Shown: positions 1 to 8,228 of the stretch, piece by piece
Position numbering within the stretch: the first letter of the stretch is position 1
How the letters are laid out: every line of letters starts with the position of its first letter
Origin: Pampinifervens sp037481935
GTDB taxonomy: Bacteria > Aquificota > Aquificia > Aquificales > Aquificaceae
DNA: 30,504 bases
Reading direction: 5' to 3'
Assembly: GCF_046159715.1 (NCBI RefSeq)
Contig: NZ_JBJXCT010000014.1
Span: forward strand, 1 to 30,504
Notes under the pieces: model-generated
Databases searched by the model: none
The model's input: the letters and a program-made list of their open reading frames with translations, nothing else
Told to the model about the DNA's origin: nothing
Translations under genes and position numbers: made by a program

Positions 1-1
1 G

Positions 2-100
2 ATAGCCCTGGGAATACCTGTGAAAAACCCTAAAAAACTTGAAAATTTCTTAAAACTTGAAAATTTCTTTGCGGAGGAAATGTCATGGGTGTATACGTGA
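2..100 (+). CDS. C-terminal end of an unidentified gene (5' truncated by window edge)
   Basis: A reading frame open from the left edge runs to a TGA at 98-100 and codes for about 32 residues ending in EEMSWVYT. It contains the in-frame 18-bp tandem duplication at 34-69, giving two copies of a KLENF-type hexapeptide. The next gene starts inside it (overlap 85-100), which is typical of translationally coupled genes and supports this being a real coding tail. Too little is present to name a family. That the frame is coding is inferred from the overlap and the repeat staying in frame. Confidence 0.5.
   Translation: MALGIPVKNPKKLENFLKLENFFAEEMSWVYT
34..69. repeat. Perfect 18-bp tandem duplication, two copies
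   Basis: AAAACTTGAAAATTTCTT occurs at 34-51 and again, immediately adjacent and without mismatch, at 52-69. The unit length is a multiple of three, so the upstream partial frame stays open and gains six residues. It lies just before the ribosome-binding site of the next gene. Confidence 0.9.
73..77 (+). promoter_or_regulatory. Shine-Dalgarno site of the GYD-domain gene
   Basis: GGAGG lies 7 nt before the ATG at 85 and selects that start over the in-frame ATG a few codons later. Confidence 0.7.
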
Positions 101-396
101 TGCTAACTAAAATATCTCCCTACGCAGTCAAAAACCTTGAAAAACTCAAGGAGATTGAACAGCACGCTGAAAAGCTCATCGAAGAGAACTGTCCAAACGT
201 AAAATGGCTTATGAACCTTGTCGTCTTTGGACCCTACGACTACCTTGACATATTTGAAGCTCCAAATGACGAAGAAGCTGCAAAGGTAGCCATGATTGTC
301 AGGTCCTTTGGTCATGCAACCACTGAAACCTGGCCCGCAATAGAGTGGAAAGACTTCAAGGATATAATAGGCAAAATAAAGATAGATTACAGCTGA
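85..396 (+). CDS. GYD domain-containing protein
   Basis: A 103-residue protein. The sequence shows a small alpha/beta fold with a GPYDYLDIFEAPNDEEAAK segment near residues 49-67 and a GHATTETWPA segment near residues 76-85. These match the GYD domain family (small ferredoxin-like-fold proteins of about 100 residues, function unknown). The whole protein is the domain; there is no signal peptide or membrane segment. The start at 85 is chosen for the GGAGG 7 nt upstream. It overlaps the preceding partial gene by 16 nt and lies 23 nt before der, so it is probably co-transcribed with both. No reaction can be assigned. Confidence 0.75.
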   Translation: MGVYVMLTKISPYAVKNLEKLKEIEQHAEKLIEENCPNVKWLMNLVVFGPYDYLDIFEAPNDEEAAKVAMIVRSFGHATTETWPAIEWKDFKDIIGKIKIDYS

Positions 397-419
397 GTTT
401 GATTTAAACTTTTCACCTT

Positions 420-1715
420 ATGGCTGAGGTTCTTATAGTGGGAAGACCAAATGTGGGGAAGTCTACCCTCTTCAACAGACTCGTGAGAAGACGCAAAAGC
501 ATCGTTCATGATATGCCTGGAGTCACGAGAGATGTGGTGGAGGGTGTGGCACACTGGCAGGGCAAAAGCTTCACGGTGGCGGATACGGGTGGAGTTCTTG
601 AAAGAGGTGATGAGATAACAGAGAGCATAAAAAGACAGATTCAGAGAGTTCTGGCTGAGGCAAAAGCCATAATCTTCGTGGTAGATGGCAGGGAGGGTCT
701 CACGGCAGGAGACCAGTATATTGCCCAGCTGCTATATCCCTACAAGGAAAGGGTTTTCCTTGCAGTAAACAAGATTGACAACGGCAGGTTTGAGGAAAGA
801 GTTTACGAATTTTACTCTCTCGGCTTTGAAAGAGTCTTTCCTCTGTCTGCTCAGCACGGAAGGGGTGTGGGTGAGCTACTGAACAACCTCGTGGAGCTCC
901 TTCCGGAGGAAGGGGCAAGAGTTATGGAAGGCATACGCATAGCCCTTGTGGGAAGACCCAACGTGGGAAAATCATCGCTGCTCAATGCCATACTCAGAGA
1001 AGAAAGGGTTGTGGTATCACCAGTCCCGGGAACCACAAGGGACTCTATTGAAGTTCCCTTCTCCTTTGATGGAAAGGACTTTGTCCTTGTAGACACTGCC
1101 GGCATTAGAAGAAGGAGCAGGGTTGAGTATGGAGTTGAATTCTTTTCTGTGGGAAGGTCCATAAAGGCAATAGAACTTTCTGACATTTCCTGCCTGGTGC
1201 TTGACCTCTCTGAAGGCATAACAGACCAGGACAAGAAAATCGGAGGTCTTATAGAAAGAAGGCACAGGGGATGCGTGATTGTGGGCAACAAGGTGGACCT
1301 TGTGAAGGCAGGCAGGAGAGAAATAGAAGCCTACATAAGAAGGGAGCTTTACTTTCTTGACTTTGCACCTGTGGTGCTGACCTCTGCAGTCAAAGGTCAG
1401 GGCGTTCAGGAGCTTATGAGAGCCTGTGAGTCTGTATGGGAAGACTACAATGTCCAGCACAAAACCTCCTTTGTAAACAGGGCGGTGGAAAAGGTTCTCA
1501 GGGAAAAACACCCACCCTCTCAGAAGGGGAAAGAAGTAAAGGTTTATTACGCCTTTCAGGAAAGCACAAGACCACCCACGGTGGTGCTCTTTACAAATGA
1601 CCCTGAGCTGTGGAGGAAGGACTATCTGAGATTCTTTGAAAGAAGGCTGAGGGAGCACCTCGGCATAAAGAACGCACCTCTAAGGCTTGTGCTTAAGGGA
1701 AGGGAAGAAGGTTAA
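420..1715 (+). CDS. der: Ribosome-assembly GTPase Der (EngA), double Era-like GTPase
   Basis: Der is an essential cytoplasmic GTPase that binds the 50S precursor during ribosome assembly. The 431-residue protein has two tandem GTPase domains and a C-terminal KH-like domain. Visible motifs are G1 GRPNVGKST at 8-16, G3 DTGG at 55-58 and G4 NKID at 117-120 in the first domain, and G1 GRPNVGKSS at 178-186, DTAG at 225-228 and NKVD at 290-293 in the second. Two GTPase domains in one chain are diagnostic of Der, and the length is normal for the family. The ATG at 420 has no obvious Shine-Dalgarno, as for several genes here. Reverse gyrase follows 21 nt downstream. Confidence 0.96.
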   Translation: MAEVLIVGRPNVGKSTLFNRLVRRRKSIVHDMPGVTRDVVEGVAHWQGKSFTVADTGGVLERGDEITESIKRQIQRVLAEAKAIIFVVDGREGLTAGDQYIAQLLYPYKERVFLAVNKIDNGRFEERVYEFYSLGFERVFPLSAQHGRGVGELLNNLVELLPEEGARVMEGIRIALVGRPNVGKSSLLNAILREERVVVSPVPGTTRDSIEVPFSFDGKDFVLVDTAGIRRRSRVEYGVEFFSVGRSIKAIELSDISCLVLDLSEGITDQDKKIGGLIERRHRGCVIVGNKVDLVKAGRREIEAYIRRELYFLDFAPVVLTSAVKGQGVQELMRACESVWEDYNVQHKTSFVNRAVEKVLREKHPPSQKGKEVKVYYAFQESTRPPTVVLFTNDPELWRKDYLRFFERRLREHLGIKNAPLRLVLKGREEG

Positions 1716-1736
1716 ACTGCTATAAAATAAAGGACT

Positions 1737-4700
1737 ATGATAAAAAGCCTCTTTAAGAAGCTCTGCCCCAACTGCGGTGGAGACATAAGCTCAGAAAGAC
1801 TTGAGCTCGGACTTCCCTGCGAGAGGTGCATGCCAGGAAGTGGAGACTACTGTAAGAGCCTTGTGAGAGAGGGGGAGCTTACAAGGCTGTGTAACGTGGA
1901 GGAGGAGCTAAGGTCTTGGGAGGAACACTTTGAAGGCTATCTGAAGTTAAAGCCCTGGAGCCTTCAGCTCAGCTGGGCAAAAAGGGTCTTTCTTGGAAAC
2001 TCCTTTGGACTTCTCGCACCCACAGGAGTGGGCAAAACCTCCTTTGGTCTTTCCATGGCAAGTTATCTGGCGAAGAAGGGTAAAAGGTCTTACATAATAC
2101 TTCCCACTCGCGTTCTTGTGGAGCAGGCGGTTCAGAAACTTATCAATTTTGGTCTTGAGGAAGAAAACATACTCTACTTTTCAGAGGAAAGCCAGAAGCA
2201 AAAGGACCTCAAAAAGGCAAGACTTCAGGAAGGAGACTTTAAGGTGCTTGTGAGCACCTCCATGTTTCTGTATAGAAATCAGGAAATAATACCCAAGGGC
2301 TTTCACTTTGTGTTTGTTGACGATGTGGACTCCTTTCTGAAAACTGCAAAAAACATAGACAAGCTTCTACTTCTTCTGGGTTTTTCAGAAGAAGACATAG
2401 ACCTTGCCATGAGGCTCATAAGGTTAAAGGAAAGAAGGAACAAGGAAGAGGAGGACTGGGAAAGTATAAGGGAGCTCTCTCAGAGGGTCAGAGAAGCTTC
2501 TGAAAAAAGGAGGGGGGTTCTCGTGGTCTCCTCTGCCACCTCAAACCCTCGCTCAAGCAGGATAAAGCTCTTCAGGGAACTTCTTGGCTTTGAGGTGGGA
2601 ACTCCCACCTTCTATCTCAGAAATGTGGTTGACCTGTATGAGGATATAAACTCAACACCCTTAGAAGACTGGATAAGACTTCTGGGAAAGGGTGGACTGC
2701 TTTTTGTTCCCTCAGACAGGAAAAAGGAGTTTGTGGAGGAGGTTGTTTCCTACCTTCAGGAGAGGGGCATAAGGGCGGTGTCCTATGAAAAGGTAGACGA
2801 CGGTGTGCTCAGGGAATACGAAGAAGGTAAGGTTGACCTCCTTGTGGGCATAGCCTCTTACAGAAACCCACTTGCCAGAGGTATAGACCTTCCTCATGTG
2901 ATAAGGTATGCCCTTTTTTACGGTGTTCCCAAGATAGTTATATCTCTGAAGTTTGAGCAAAACCTTTCCCACATTCTGTGGGCTCTAATGTCTATCAGAA
3001 GCCTCCTTGCTAAAAAAATACCCCATAAGCTCAGAGAAGTGGACCGCTGGCTTGAAAGCCTGAGAAGATATCAGTATCTCAGCGAAGATTTCCTCAGGGA
3101 CAAGCCTGAGCTCCTAAAGAAGATAGACAGGCTGAGGGAAGAGGTAGGCAGTTTCCTCGCCTCAGAGGAGCTTCTTGAGCTCATGCAGGCCTCGGAGGAG
3201 ATAACCTTAAGGAAGACAGAAGAGGGCTATCAGATGGTGGTCTCCGATGCCACGGGCTACCTTCAGGCGAGCGGAAGGACTTCTCGCATGTTTGCAGGGG
3301 GTATAAGCAGGGGCATAAGCTTGGTTCTTGTTGATGACCCAAGAGCCTTCAGACATCTGATAAAAAAGGTAAAGTGGTTCAACGAAGATATAGAGTTCAG
3401 GGTCTTCAGGAAGGAGGAGATTGGGGGGATTCGGGAGGAAGTGGACAGAGATAGGGAAAAAATAAAGAGGTTTCTTGCCGGTGAGGAAATGCCAGAGAGC
3501 AAAGAGCTTCTAAAGCCCGTGCTTGTAGTGGTGGAGTCTCCCAACAAGGCGAGGACAATAGCGGGTTTCTTTGGCAAGGCGGTCAGAAGAAGAGTGGGAG
3601 AGCACGAGCTTCTGGAAACCTCCACAGAGGACAGATATGTGATGATAACTGCAAGCCTGGGACATGTGCTTGACCTCAACAAGGAAGAAGGTTTTCATGG
3701 AGTTTACATGAACGGAAAGCCCACGCCGGTTTATGAGGTAATTGAGGGAAAGGAAAAGATAGTCCAGAGCCTGAGGCGAATGGCCATAGAAGCTCAGGAG
3801 GTTCTGATAGCCACAGACCCCGATACAGAGGGCGAGAAGATAGGCTGGGATGTGGGGGAAATATTGAGAGCATATAACCCCAACATAAAAAGGATGGAGT
3901 TCCACGAGGTTACAAAGAAGGCCATAATGAAAGCCCTCAGGGAGAGCAGAGATTTTAACCTCAATCTTGTGAAGGCACAGGTTCTCAGGAGGGTGGCGGA
4001 CAGATGGGTGGGCTTTGAGTTTTCAAAGCTCCTTCAGAGTGCCTTTGGAAAGCAGTGGCTCTCTGCTGGAAGAGTTCAGACGCCTGTCCTCGGCTGGATA
4101 ATAGAGAGGGAGAAAGAATACAGACAGAAGGTATACAGGGTTGTGGTCACCATTGATGAAAGGGGCAAGCTCAGGGTAGAATGGAGCTTTGAGAAAAAGG
4201 AGGCTGCGGAGGAGTTTTACTCCAGACTTTCACAAATAAGAGTTGAATTAAAGGAGCAGAGAGAAGAGCTCAGAAACCCTCCACCCCCCTTCAGCACAGA
4301 CACCATGCTCAAGTCTGCCAGCGACGCATACAGATGGTCCCTTCCAAAGACCATGAGCCTGGCCCAGACGCTTTTTGAGCTTGGATACATCACCTACCAC
4401 AGGACTGACTCCACAAGGGTATCTGACTACGGCATAGGTATAGCAAGGCAGTATATAGGGGAAGAGTTTGGAGAAGCTTATTTCCATCCAAGGGCATGGG
4501 GCGAGGGTGGAGCCCACGAGTGCATAAGACCAACGAGGAGCATAGACCCGGAGGAGCTCAGAACCCTGTTTCTGAGCGGTCAGACGGAAGGGCTGACCAG
4601 AGAACACCTTCAGCTTTACGAGCTTATCTTCAGACGGTTCATGGCAAGCCAGATGAAGCCCGTAAAACTCAGGGTATACAGGCTCGGTATTCAGACTTCT

Positions 4701-5171
4701 GGTGGAGAGTTAGAGCTTGAAGTGCCAGCTGAGGTGCTTGAGGATGGATGGAACAGACTGGTCACAATTGACCTTTACAGCCCTCTGATTGGGGTTTTAG
4801 ATGTCTCTCGGAAGAAACAACTTCTTTCACAACCAAAGGCATACCTTTATACCCACGGAGAGCTCGTGCAGGAAATGAAAAAAAGAGGTATAGGAAGACC
4901 CTCCACCTACGCCAGCATAGTGGAAAAGCTATTAGAAAGAGGCTATGTAATAGAGAACAAGGGATTTCTAATTCCCACCAAACTGGGAAAGGAGGTATAT
5001 GGCTATCTGCAGAGCAGGGAGGAGGTCCATGAGTTTCTGAGAGAGGAATTCACAAGCAGGCTTGAAGAGCTCATGGACAGGGTGGAGGAAGGTAAGGAGG
5101 ATTATGTGGATATACTCAACAACCTCTACAGGAGTATAATAGAAGTGGATAAAAAGCTGGAGGTGGTCTGA
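1737..5171 (+). CDS. rgy: Reverse gyrase (helicase-topoisomerase IA fusion)
   Basis: ATP-dependent enzyme that introduces positive supercoils; found in hyperthermophiles and many thermophiles. The 1144-residue protein shows an N-terminal zinc finger (C10, C13, C28, C31), a Walker A APTGVGKT at 94-101, a VDDVD box near 195-200 in place of DEAD, a second RecA-like lobe, and then a type IA topoisomerase half. That half starts with ESPNKARTIAGFFG at about 600, has the acidic ATDPDTEGEK motif, and carries the nucleophile Tyr887 in GYITYHRTDS. The second zinc finger that some reverse gyrases carry just after the ESPNKA motif is absent (no cysteine pairs there). The protein is full length. It lies between der and a small membrane-protein gene that overlaps its stop codon. 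Confidence 0.97.
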   Translation: MIKSLFKKLCPNCGGDISSERLELGLPCERCMPGSGDYCKSLVREGELTRLCNVEEELRSWEEHFEGYLKLKPWSLQLSWAKRVFLGNSFGLLAPTGVGKTSFGLSMASYLAKKGKRSYIILPTRVLVEQAVQKLINFGLEEENILYFSEESQKQKDLKKARLQEGDFKVLVSTSMFLYRNQEIIPKGFHFVFVDDVDSFLKTAKNIDKLLLLLGFSEEDIDLAMRLIRLKERRNKEEEDWESIRELSQRVREASEKRRGVLVVSSATSNPRSSRIKLFRELLGFEVGTPTFYLRNVVDLYEDINSTPLEDWIRLLGKGGLLFVPSDRKKEFVEEVVSYLQERGIRAVSYEKVDDGVLREYEEGKVDLLVGIASYRNPLARGIDLPHVIRYALFYGVPKIVISLKFEQNLSHILWALMSIRSLLAKKIPHKLREVDRWLESLRRYQYLSEDFLRDKPELLKKIDRLREEVGSFLASEELLELMQASEEITLRKTEEGYQMVVSDATGYLQASGRTSRMFAGGISRGISLVLVDDPRAFRHLIKKVKWFNEDIEFRVFRKEEIGGIREEVDRDREKIKRFLAGEEMPESKELLKPVLVVVESPNKARTIAGFFGKAVRRRVGEHELLETSTEDRYVMITASLGHVLDLNKEEGFHGVYMNGKPTPVYEVIEGKEKIVQSLRRMAIEAQEVLIATDPDTEGEKIGWDVGEILRAYNPNIKRMEFHEVTKKAIMKALRESRDFNLNLVKAQVLRRVADRWVGFEFSKLLQSAFGKQWLSAGRVQTPVLGWIIEREKEYRQKVYRVVVTIDERGKLRVEWSFEKKEAAEEFYSRLSQIRVELKEQREELRNPPPPFSTDTMLKSASDAYRWSLPKTMSLAQTLFELGYITYHRTDSTRVSDYGIGIARQYIGEEFGEAYFHPRAWGEGGAHECIRPTRSIDPEELRTLFLSGQTEGLTREHLQLYELIFRRFMASQMKPVKLRVYRLGIQTSGGELELEVPAEVLEDGWNRLVTIDLYSPLIGVLDVSRKKQLLSQPKAYLYTHGELVQEMKKRGIGRPSTYASIVEKLLERGYVIENKGFLIPTKLGKEVYGYLQSREEVHEFLREEFTSRLEELMDRVEEGKEDYVDILNNLYRSIIEVDKKLEVV

Positions 5172-5566
5172 TGGTGTTGCATCCTCTTTTTTCCTACCCT
5201 ACCATATTGCTTGCCCTTATTGTCTTTACTCTCTACATCCTCAGTCTGCTGAAAACAAGGAATATGATGAGGTATGCTCTTTACCTGAACGTGCTTCTCA
5301 TAATCTTTGCCCTGCTATCGGTGTTGTTTGGTTTTGGTGTGTCTTCTGTTCCTCTGGTTCAGTCAAAGGTGCCCTTCATATGGGGCTTCCCCCACAAGTG
5401 GAACGGTGTATTTGTGTTTGTTTTCTCAGTGCTTACCTTTGTGGTATTCTGGTTCAAAGGCGAGACTGCAGGTAAAAAGCTTATAATTCTCCCGGCTGTG
5501 GGGCTTTTGCTGACCCTTTTCCAGTTCTTCACAGGTTGGATGCTGAGGCTCGTCTTTTTCTCCTAA
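5171..5566 (+). CDS. Small four-helix membrane protein, unknown function
   Basis: A 131-residue hydrophobic protein with four likely membrane helices at about residues 9-29, 34-54, 78-98 and 103-128. A polar loop containing a WGFPHKWNG segment separates helices 2 and 3. The ATG overlaps the reverse gyrase stop as TGATG (one-base overlap), indicating coupling to reverse gyrase. Histidines near the helix ends (H4 and the one in PHKW) could bind a cofactor, but no family motif is visible, so this is speculation. I do not recognise the family. Confidence 0.7.
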   Translation: MVLHPLFSYPTILLALIVFTLYILSLLKTRNMMRYALYLNVLLIIFALLSVLFGFGVSSVPLVQSKVPFIWGFPHKWNGVFVFVFSVLTFVVFWFKGETAGKKLIILPAVGLLLTLFQFFTGWMLRLVFFS

Positions 5567-5608
5567 AGAGCCTTGAAAGGTAAAAAACAGGGCATAGCTT
5601 TATAAGGC

Positions 5609-7495
5609 ATGCTGGAAAAGTATGAACTCCTGAAGGAATACGGCGGTCCTCTGGACCTGAAAGGATATGACTATAGAGAGCTTGAACGTCTTGCGGAAGA
5701 GGTAAGGGATTATCTGATAGAAGTGACCGCCAGGAACGGTGGACATGTGGCGCCGGGATTGGGTGCCGTAGAGCTGACCATTGCTCTTCTGAGAGTCTTT
5801 GAAGCTCCAAAGGACACCATAGTCTGGGACATAGGTCATCAGGCTTACCCATGGAAGATACTTACCGACAGAAAGGAGCTTTTCCCAACCCTCAGACAGT
5901 ATGGTGGCATATCAGGCTTTCTCAGAAGAGAGGAGAGCCCCTTTGACGCCTTCGGTGCAGGCCACAGTTCAACTTCCATCTCCGCAGCCCTTGGTTTCAG
6001 AAAAGCCTTTGACCTCCTTGGAGAAGGAGACCGCTATGTAGTAGCAGTAATCGGCGACGGTGCCATGACCGCAGGCATGGCTTTTGAGGCACTCAACAAT
6101 GCAGGGCATTTAAGACCCAACAGGTTCATCGTAATACTCAACGACAACGAGATGTCCATATCACCCAACGTGGGAGCCATATCCACATACCTGAGCAAGA
6201 TACTCAGCGGGCACTTCGTTCAGGAGACCAGGCAGAAGGTAAAGCATCTGCTGGAGCATCTGGGAAGCCCTGCCCTGAGAGTGATGAAGCTTACAGAGGA
6301 GTTTCTCAAGGGGCTTCTCTCCCCAGGAGTTATATTTGAAGAGCTTGGCTTTAACTACATAGGTCCCGTTAACGGGCACGACCTCCCCGCCCTTGAAAGA
6401 ACCCTTGAGAACGTAAGGCACATAGAGGGTCCTGTCCTCTTACACGTATACACAAAAAAGGGCAAGGGCTACAAGCCTGCGGAGAGCGACCCAGTCACTT
6501 GGCATGGCGTGGCACCCTACAAAAGGGAGTCTGGAGAGTTTATAAAAAAGCCATCACCGCCAACCTGGACTTCCGTCTTTGGAAAGGCTATAGTAGAGCT
6601 GGCAGAGCACGACCCAGATGTGGTGGTTATAACCCCTGCCATGAAGGAGGGCTCTGGCCTTGTGGAGTTCAGCAGGAGGTTTCCTGAGAGGTTTTTTGAT
6701 GTGGGCATTGCGGAGCAGCATGCCTGCACCTTCGCTGGTGGGCTTGCAGCGGGCGGTCTAAAGCCCGTAGCCTGTTATTACTCTACTTTTCTCCAGAGGG
6801 CTTACGACCAGCTCATACACGACGTGGCGCTTCAGAACCTGCATGTGGTTTTTGCCATAGACAGGGGTGGTCTTGTGGGAGATGATGGTCCCACGCACCA
6901 CGGAGTCTTTGACCTCTCATATCTGAGGTGCATACCCAACATGGTGGTCTCTGCACCAAAGGATGAACAGGAGCTCAGAGACCTTCTCTACACAGCCCTT
7001 CACCACAACGGACCCTTCGCCATAAGATATCCGAGGGGACCTGCCTACGGCGTGCCCACAGAGGGCTTCAGGCTCATAAAGGTAGGAAGCTGGGAAGTGC
7101 TCAAAGAAGGCACAGATGGTGTAATCCTTGCAGTGGGCTACACGGTCTATCAGGCTCTAAAGGCTTCTGAAGAGCTTCTGAAGGAAGGTCTTGACCTTTC
7201 TGTAGTGAATGCGAGGTTTGTAAAGCCGATGGATGAGGAACTTCTTGAGGAGCTTTCTGCAAGGTATGAGATCTTTGTGACAGTGGAGGACAATACGGTT
7301 ATAGGTGGCTTTGGTTCTGGGGTATTAGAATGGCTGGCAAAAAGAGGCTATAGCAAGAAGGTCCTCACGCTCGGAATCCCGGACAGGTTCATAGAACATG
7401 GAAACCAGAACCTGCTGAGAAACCTGGTGGGTATAGATGCTGAGGGCATAAGGGAAAGGGTGCTTGAATTTATAAAAGGCAGAGTAATCATCTGA
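5609..7495 (+). CDS. dxs: 1-deoxy-D-xylulose-5-phosphate synthase
   Basis: Thiamine-diphosphate enzyme that condenses pyruvate and glyceraldehyde 3-phosphate into DXP, the first step of the MEP isoprenoid pathway. The 628-residue length is normal for the family. Visible are the GGHVAPGLGAVEL segment near 44-56, the ThDP/Mg motif GDG at 149-151 ending in NDN at 178-180, and the central VGIAEQHA segment with the conserved catalytic Glu, followed by the C-terminal transketolase domain. It lies 42 nt downstream of the membrane-protein gene on the same strand. Its 3' end overlaps the convergent nrdG by 8 bp. Confidence 0.97.
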   Translation: MLEKYELLKEYGGPLDLKGYDYRELERLAEEVRDYLIEVTARNGGHVAPGLGAVELTIALLRVFEAPKDTIVWDIGHQAYPWKILTDRKELFPTLRQYGGISGFLRREESPFDAFGAGHSSTSISAALGFRKAFDLLGEGDRYVVAVIGDGAMTAGMAFEALNNAGHLRPNRFIVILNDNEMSISPNVGAISTYLSKILSGHFVQETRQKVKHLLEHLGSPALRVMKLTEEFLKGLLSPGVIFEELGFNYIGPVNGHDLPALERTLENVRHIEGPVLLHVYTKKGKGYKPAESDPVTWHGVAPYKRESGEFIKKPSPPTWTSVFGKAIVELAEHDPDVVVITPAMKEGSGLVEFSRRFPERFFDVGIAEQHACTFAGGLAAGGLKPVACYYSTFLQRAYDQLIHDVALQNLHVVFAIDRGGLVGDDGPTHHGVFDLSYLRCIPNMVVSAPKDEQELRDLLYTALHHNGPFAIRYPRGPAYGVPTEGFRLIKVGSWEVLKEGTDGVILAVGYTVYQALKASEELLKEGLDLSVVNARFVKPMDEELLEELSARYEIFVTVEDNTVIGGFGSGVLEWLAKRGYSKKVLTLGIPDRFIEHGNQNLLRNLVGIDAEGIRERVLEFIKGRVII

Positions 7496-8228
7496 AGGAG
7501 CATTCCTGGAAATAGGCCCTGATACCTTCTATAATACCTGAAAACTCCTCATCTGAGTAAGTGGTCTTTTGGGAGAAAGAGGGGTCAAGGGTCTTGCCAG
7601 GTATGAACCTCTGCAGATAATACCTTTTTGAGCCTCTCAGAAGCTCTGCTATTTTCAGTATGTCTTCACCGTTGAGCTGTTCTTTGACAACGGTGGTTCT
7701 GAACTCATAATCCACCCCAGAGGCCTTTATTAGCTCTATGCTTTCCAGTATTCTGTCCACATCAACCTCAACACCGCAGACCTCTTGGTATTTGTAGGGC
7801 GGGGCTTTCACATCCATGGCTACATAATCCACAAGCCCTCTTTCCAGAAGTCTTTTCAGGACATGGGGCTGGCTTCCGTTTGTATCCAGCTTTATGGCAT
7901 ATCCCATATCCTTAACCCTTTCAGCAAACTCCTCTAGACCCCTCTGAATCGTAGGCTCACCGCCGGTTATAACTACCCCCTCTAAAAGACCCCTCCTCTC
8001 CTTAAGGAAAGAAAACACCTCCTCTGACGGAATGACGGGAACGAATTTCTCTGGCAGGACGAGCTCCACATTGTAACAGTATCCACACCTGAAGTTACAG
8101 CCCTGCGTGAAGACTATGCAGGCAGGTCTGCCGGGAAAGTCTATAAGGGTAAACCTCTGAAAGCCACCAACCCTGAAAAGACACAGGGGATACTCAGAAC
8201 TCACAGATACGCCAGCCAAATCTTTCAT
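7488..8228 (-). CDS. nrdG: Anaerobic ribonucleotide reductase activating protein (radical SAM)
   Basis: Radical SAM activase that installs the glycyl radical in NrdD. The protein is 246 residues with the chosen start. The cluster motif CNFRCGYC gives cysteines at 44, 48 and 51 in the usual FTQGCNFRCxYC context, preceded by a GGFQRFTLIDFPG segment typical of this family; a GGEPT motif follows. The frame is open further upstream (to 8291), but the ATG at 8228 forms an ATGA overlap with the nrdD stop and has a GGAGAG-type site before it, so I start there. It is translationally coupled to nrdD. The stop overlaps the end of dxs on the other strand by 8 bp. Confidence 0.92.
   Translation of the reverse strand: MKDLAGVSVSSEYPLCLFRVGGFQRFTLIDFPGRPACIVFTQGCNFRCGYCYNVELVLPEKFVPVIPSEEVFSFLKERRGLLEGVVITGGEPTIQRGLEEFAERVKDMGYAIKLDTNGSQPHVLKRLLERGLVDYVAMDVKAPPYKYQEVCGVEVDVDRILESIELIKASGVDYEFRTTVVKEQLNGEDILKIAELLRGSKRYYLQRFIPGKTLDPSFSQKTTYSDEEFSGIIEGIRAYFQECSFR

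Noticed and set aside
1716..1736. TATAAAAT before reverse gyrase as a -10 box
   Set aside because: No acceptable -35 at the right distance, and the A/T-rich run could arise by chance in a 21-nt gap.
5573..5606. Promoter before dxs (TTGAAA and TATAAG)
   Set aside because: The spacing is 22 bases, outside the sigma-70 range; not reported as a feature.
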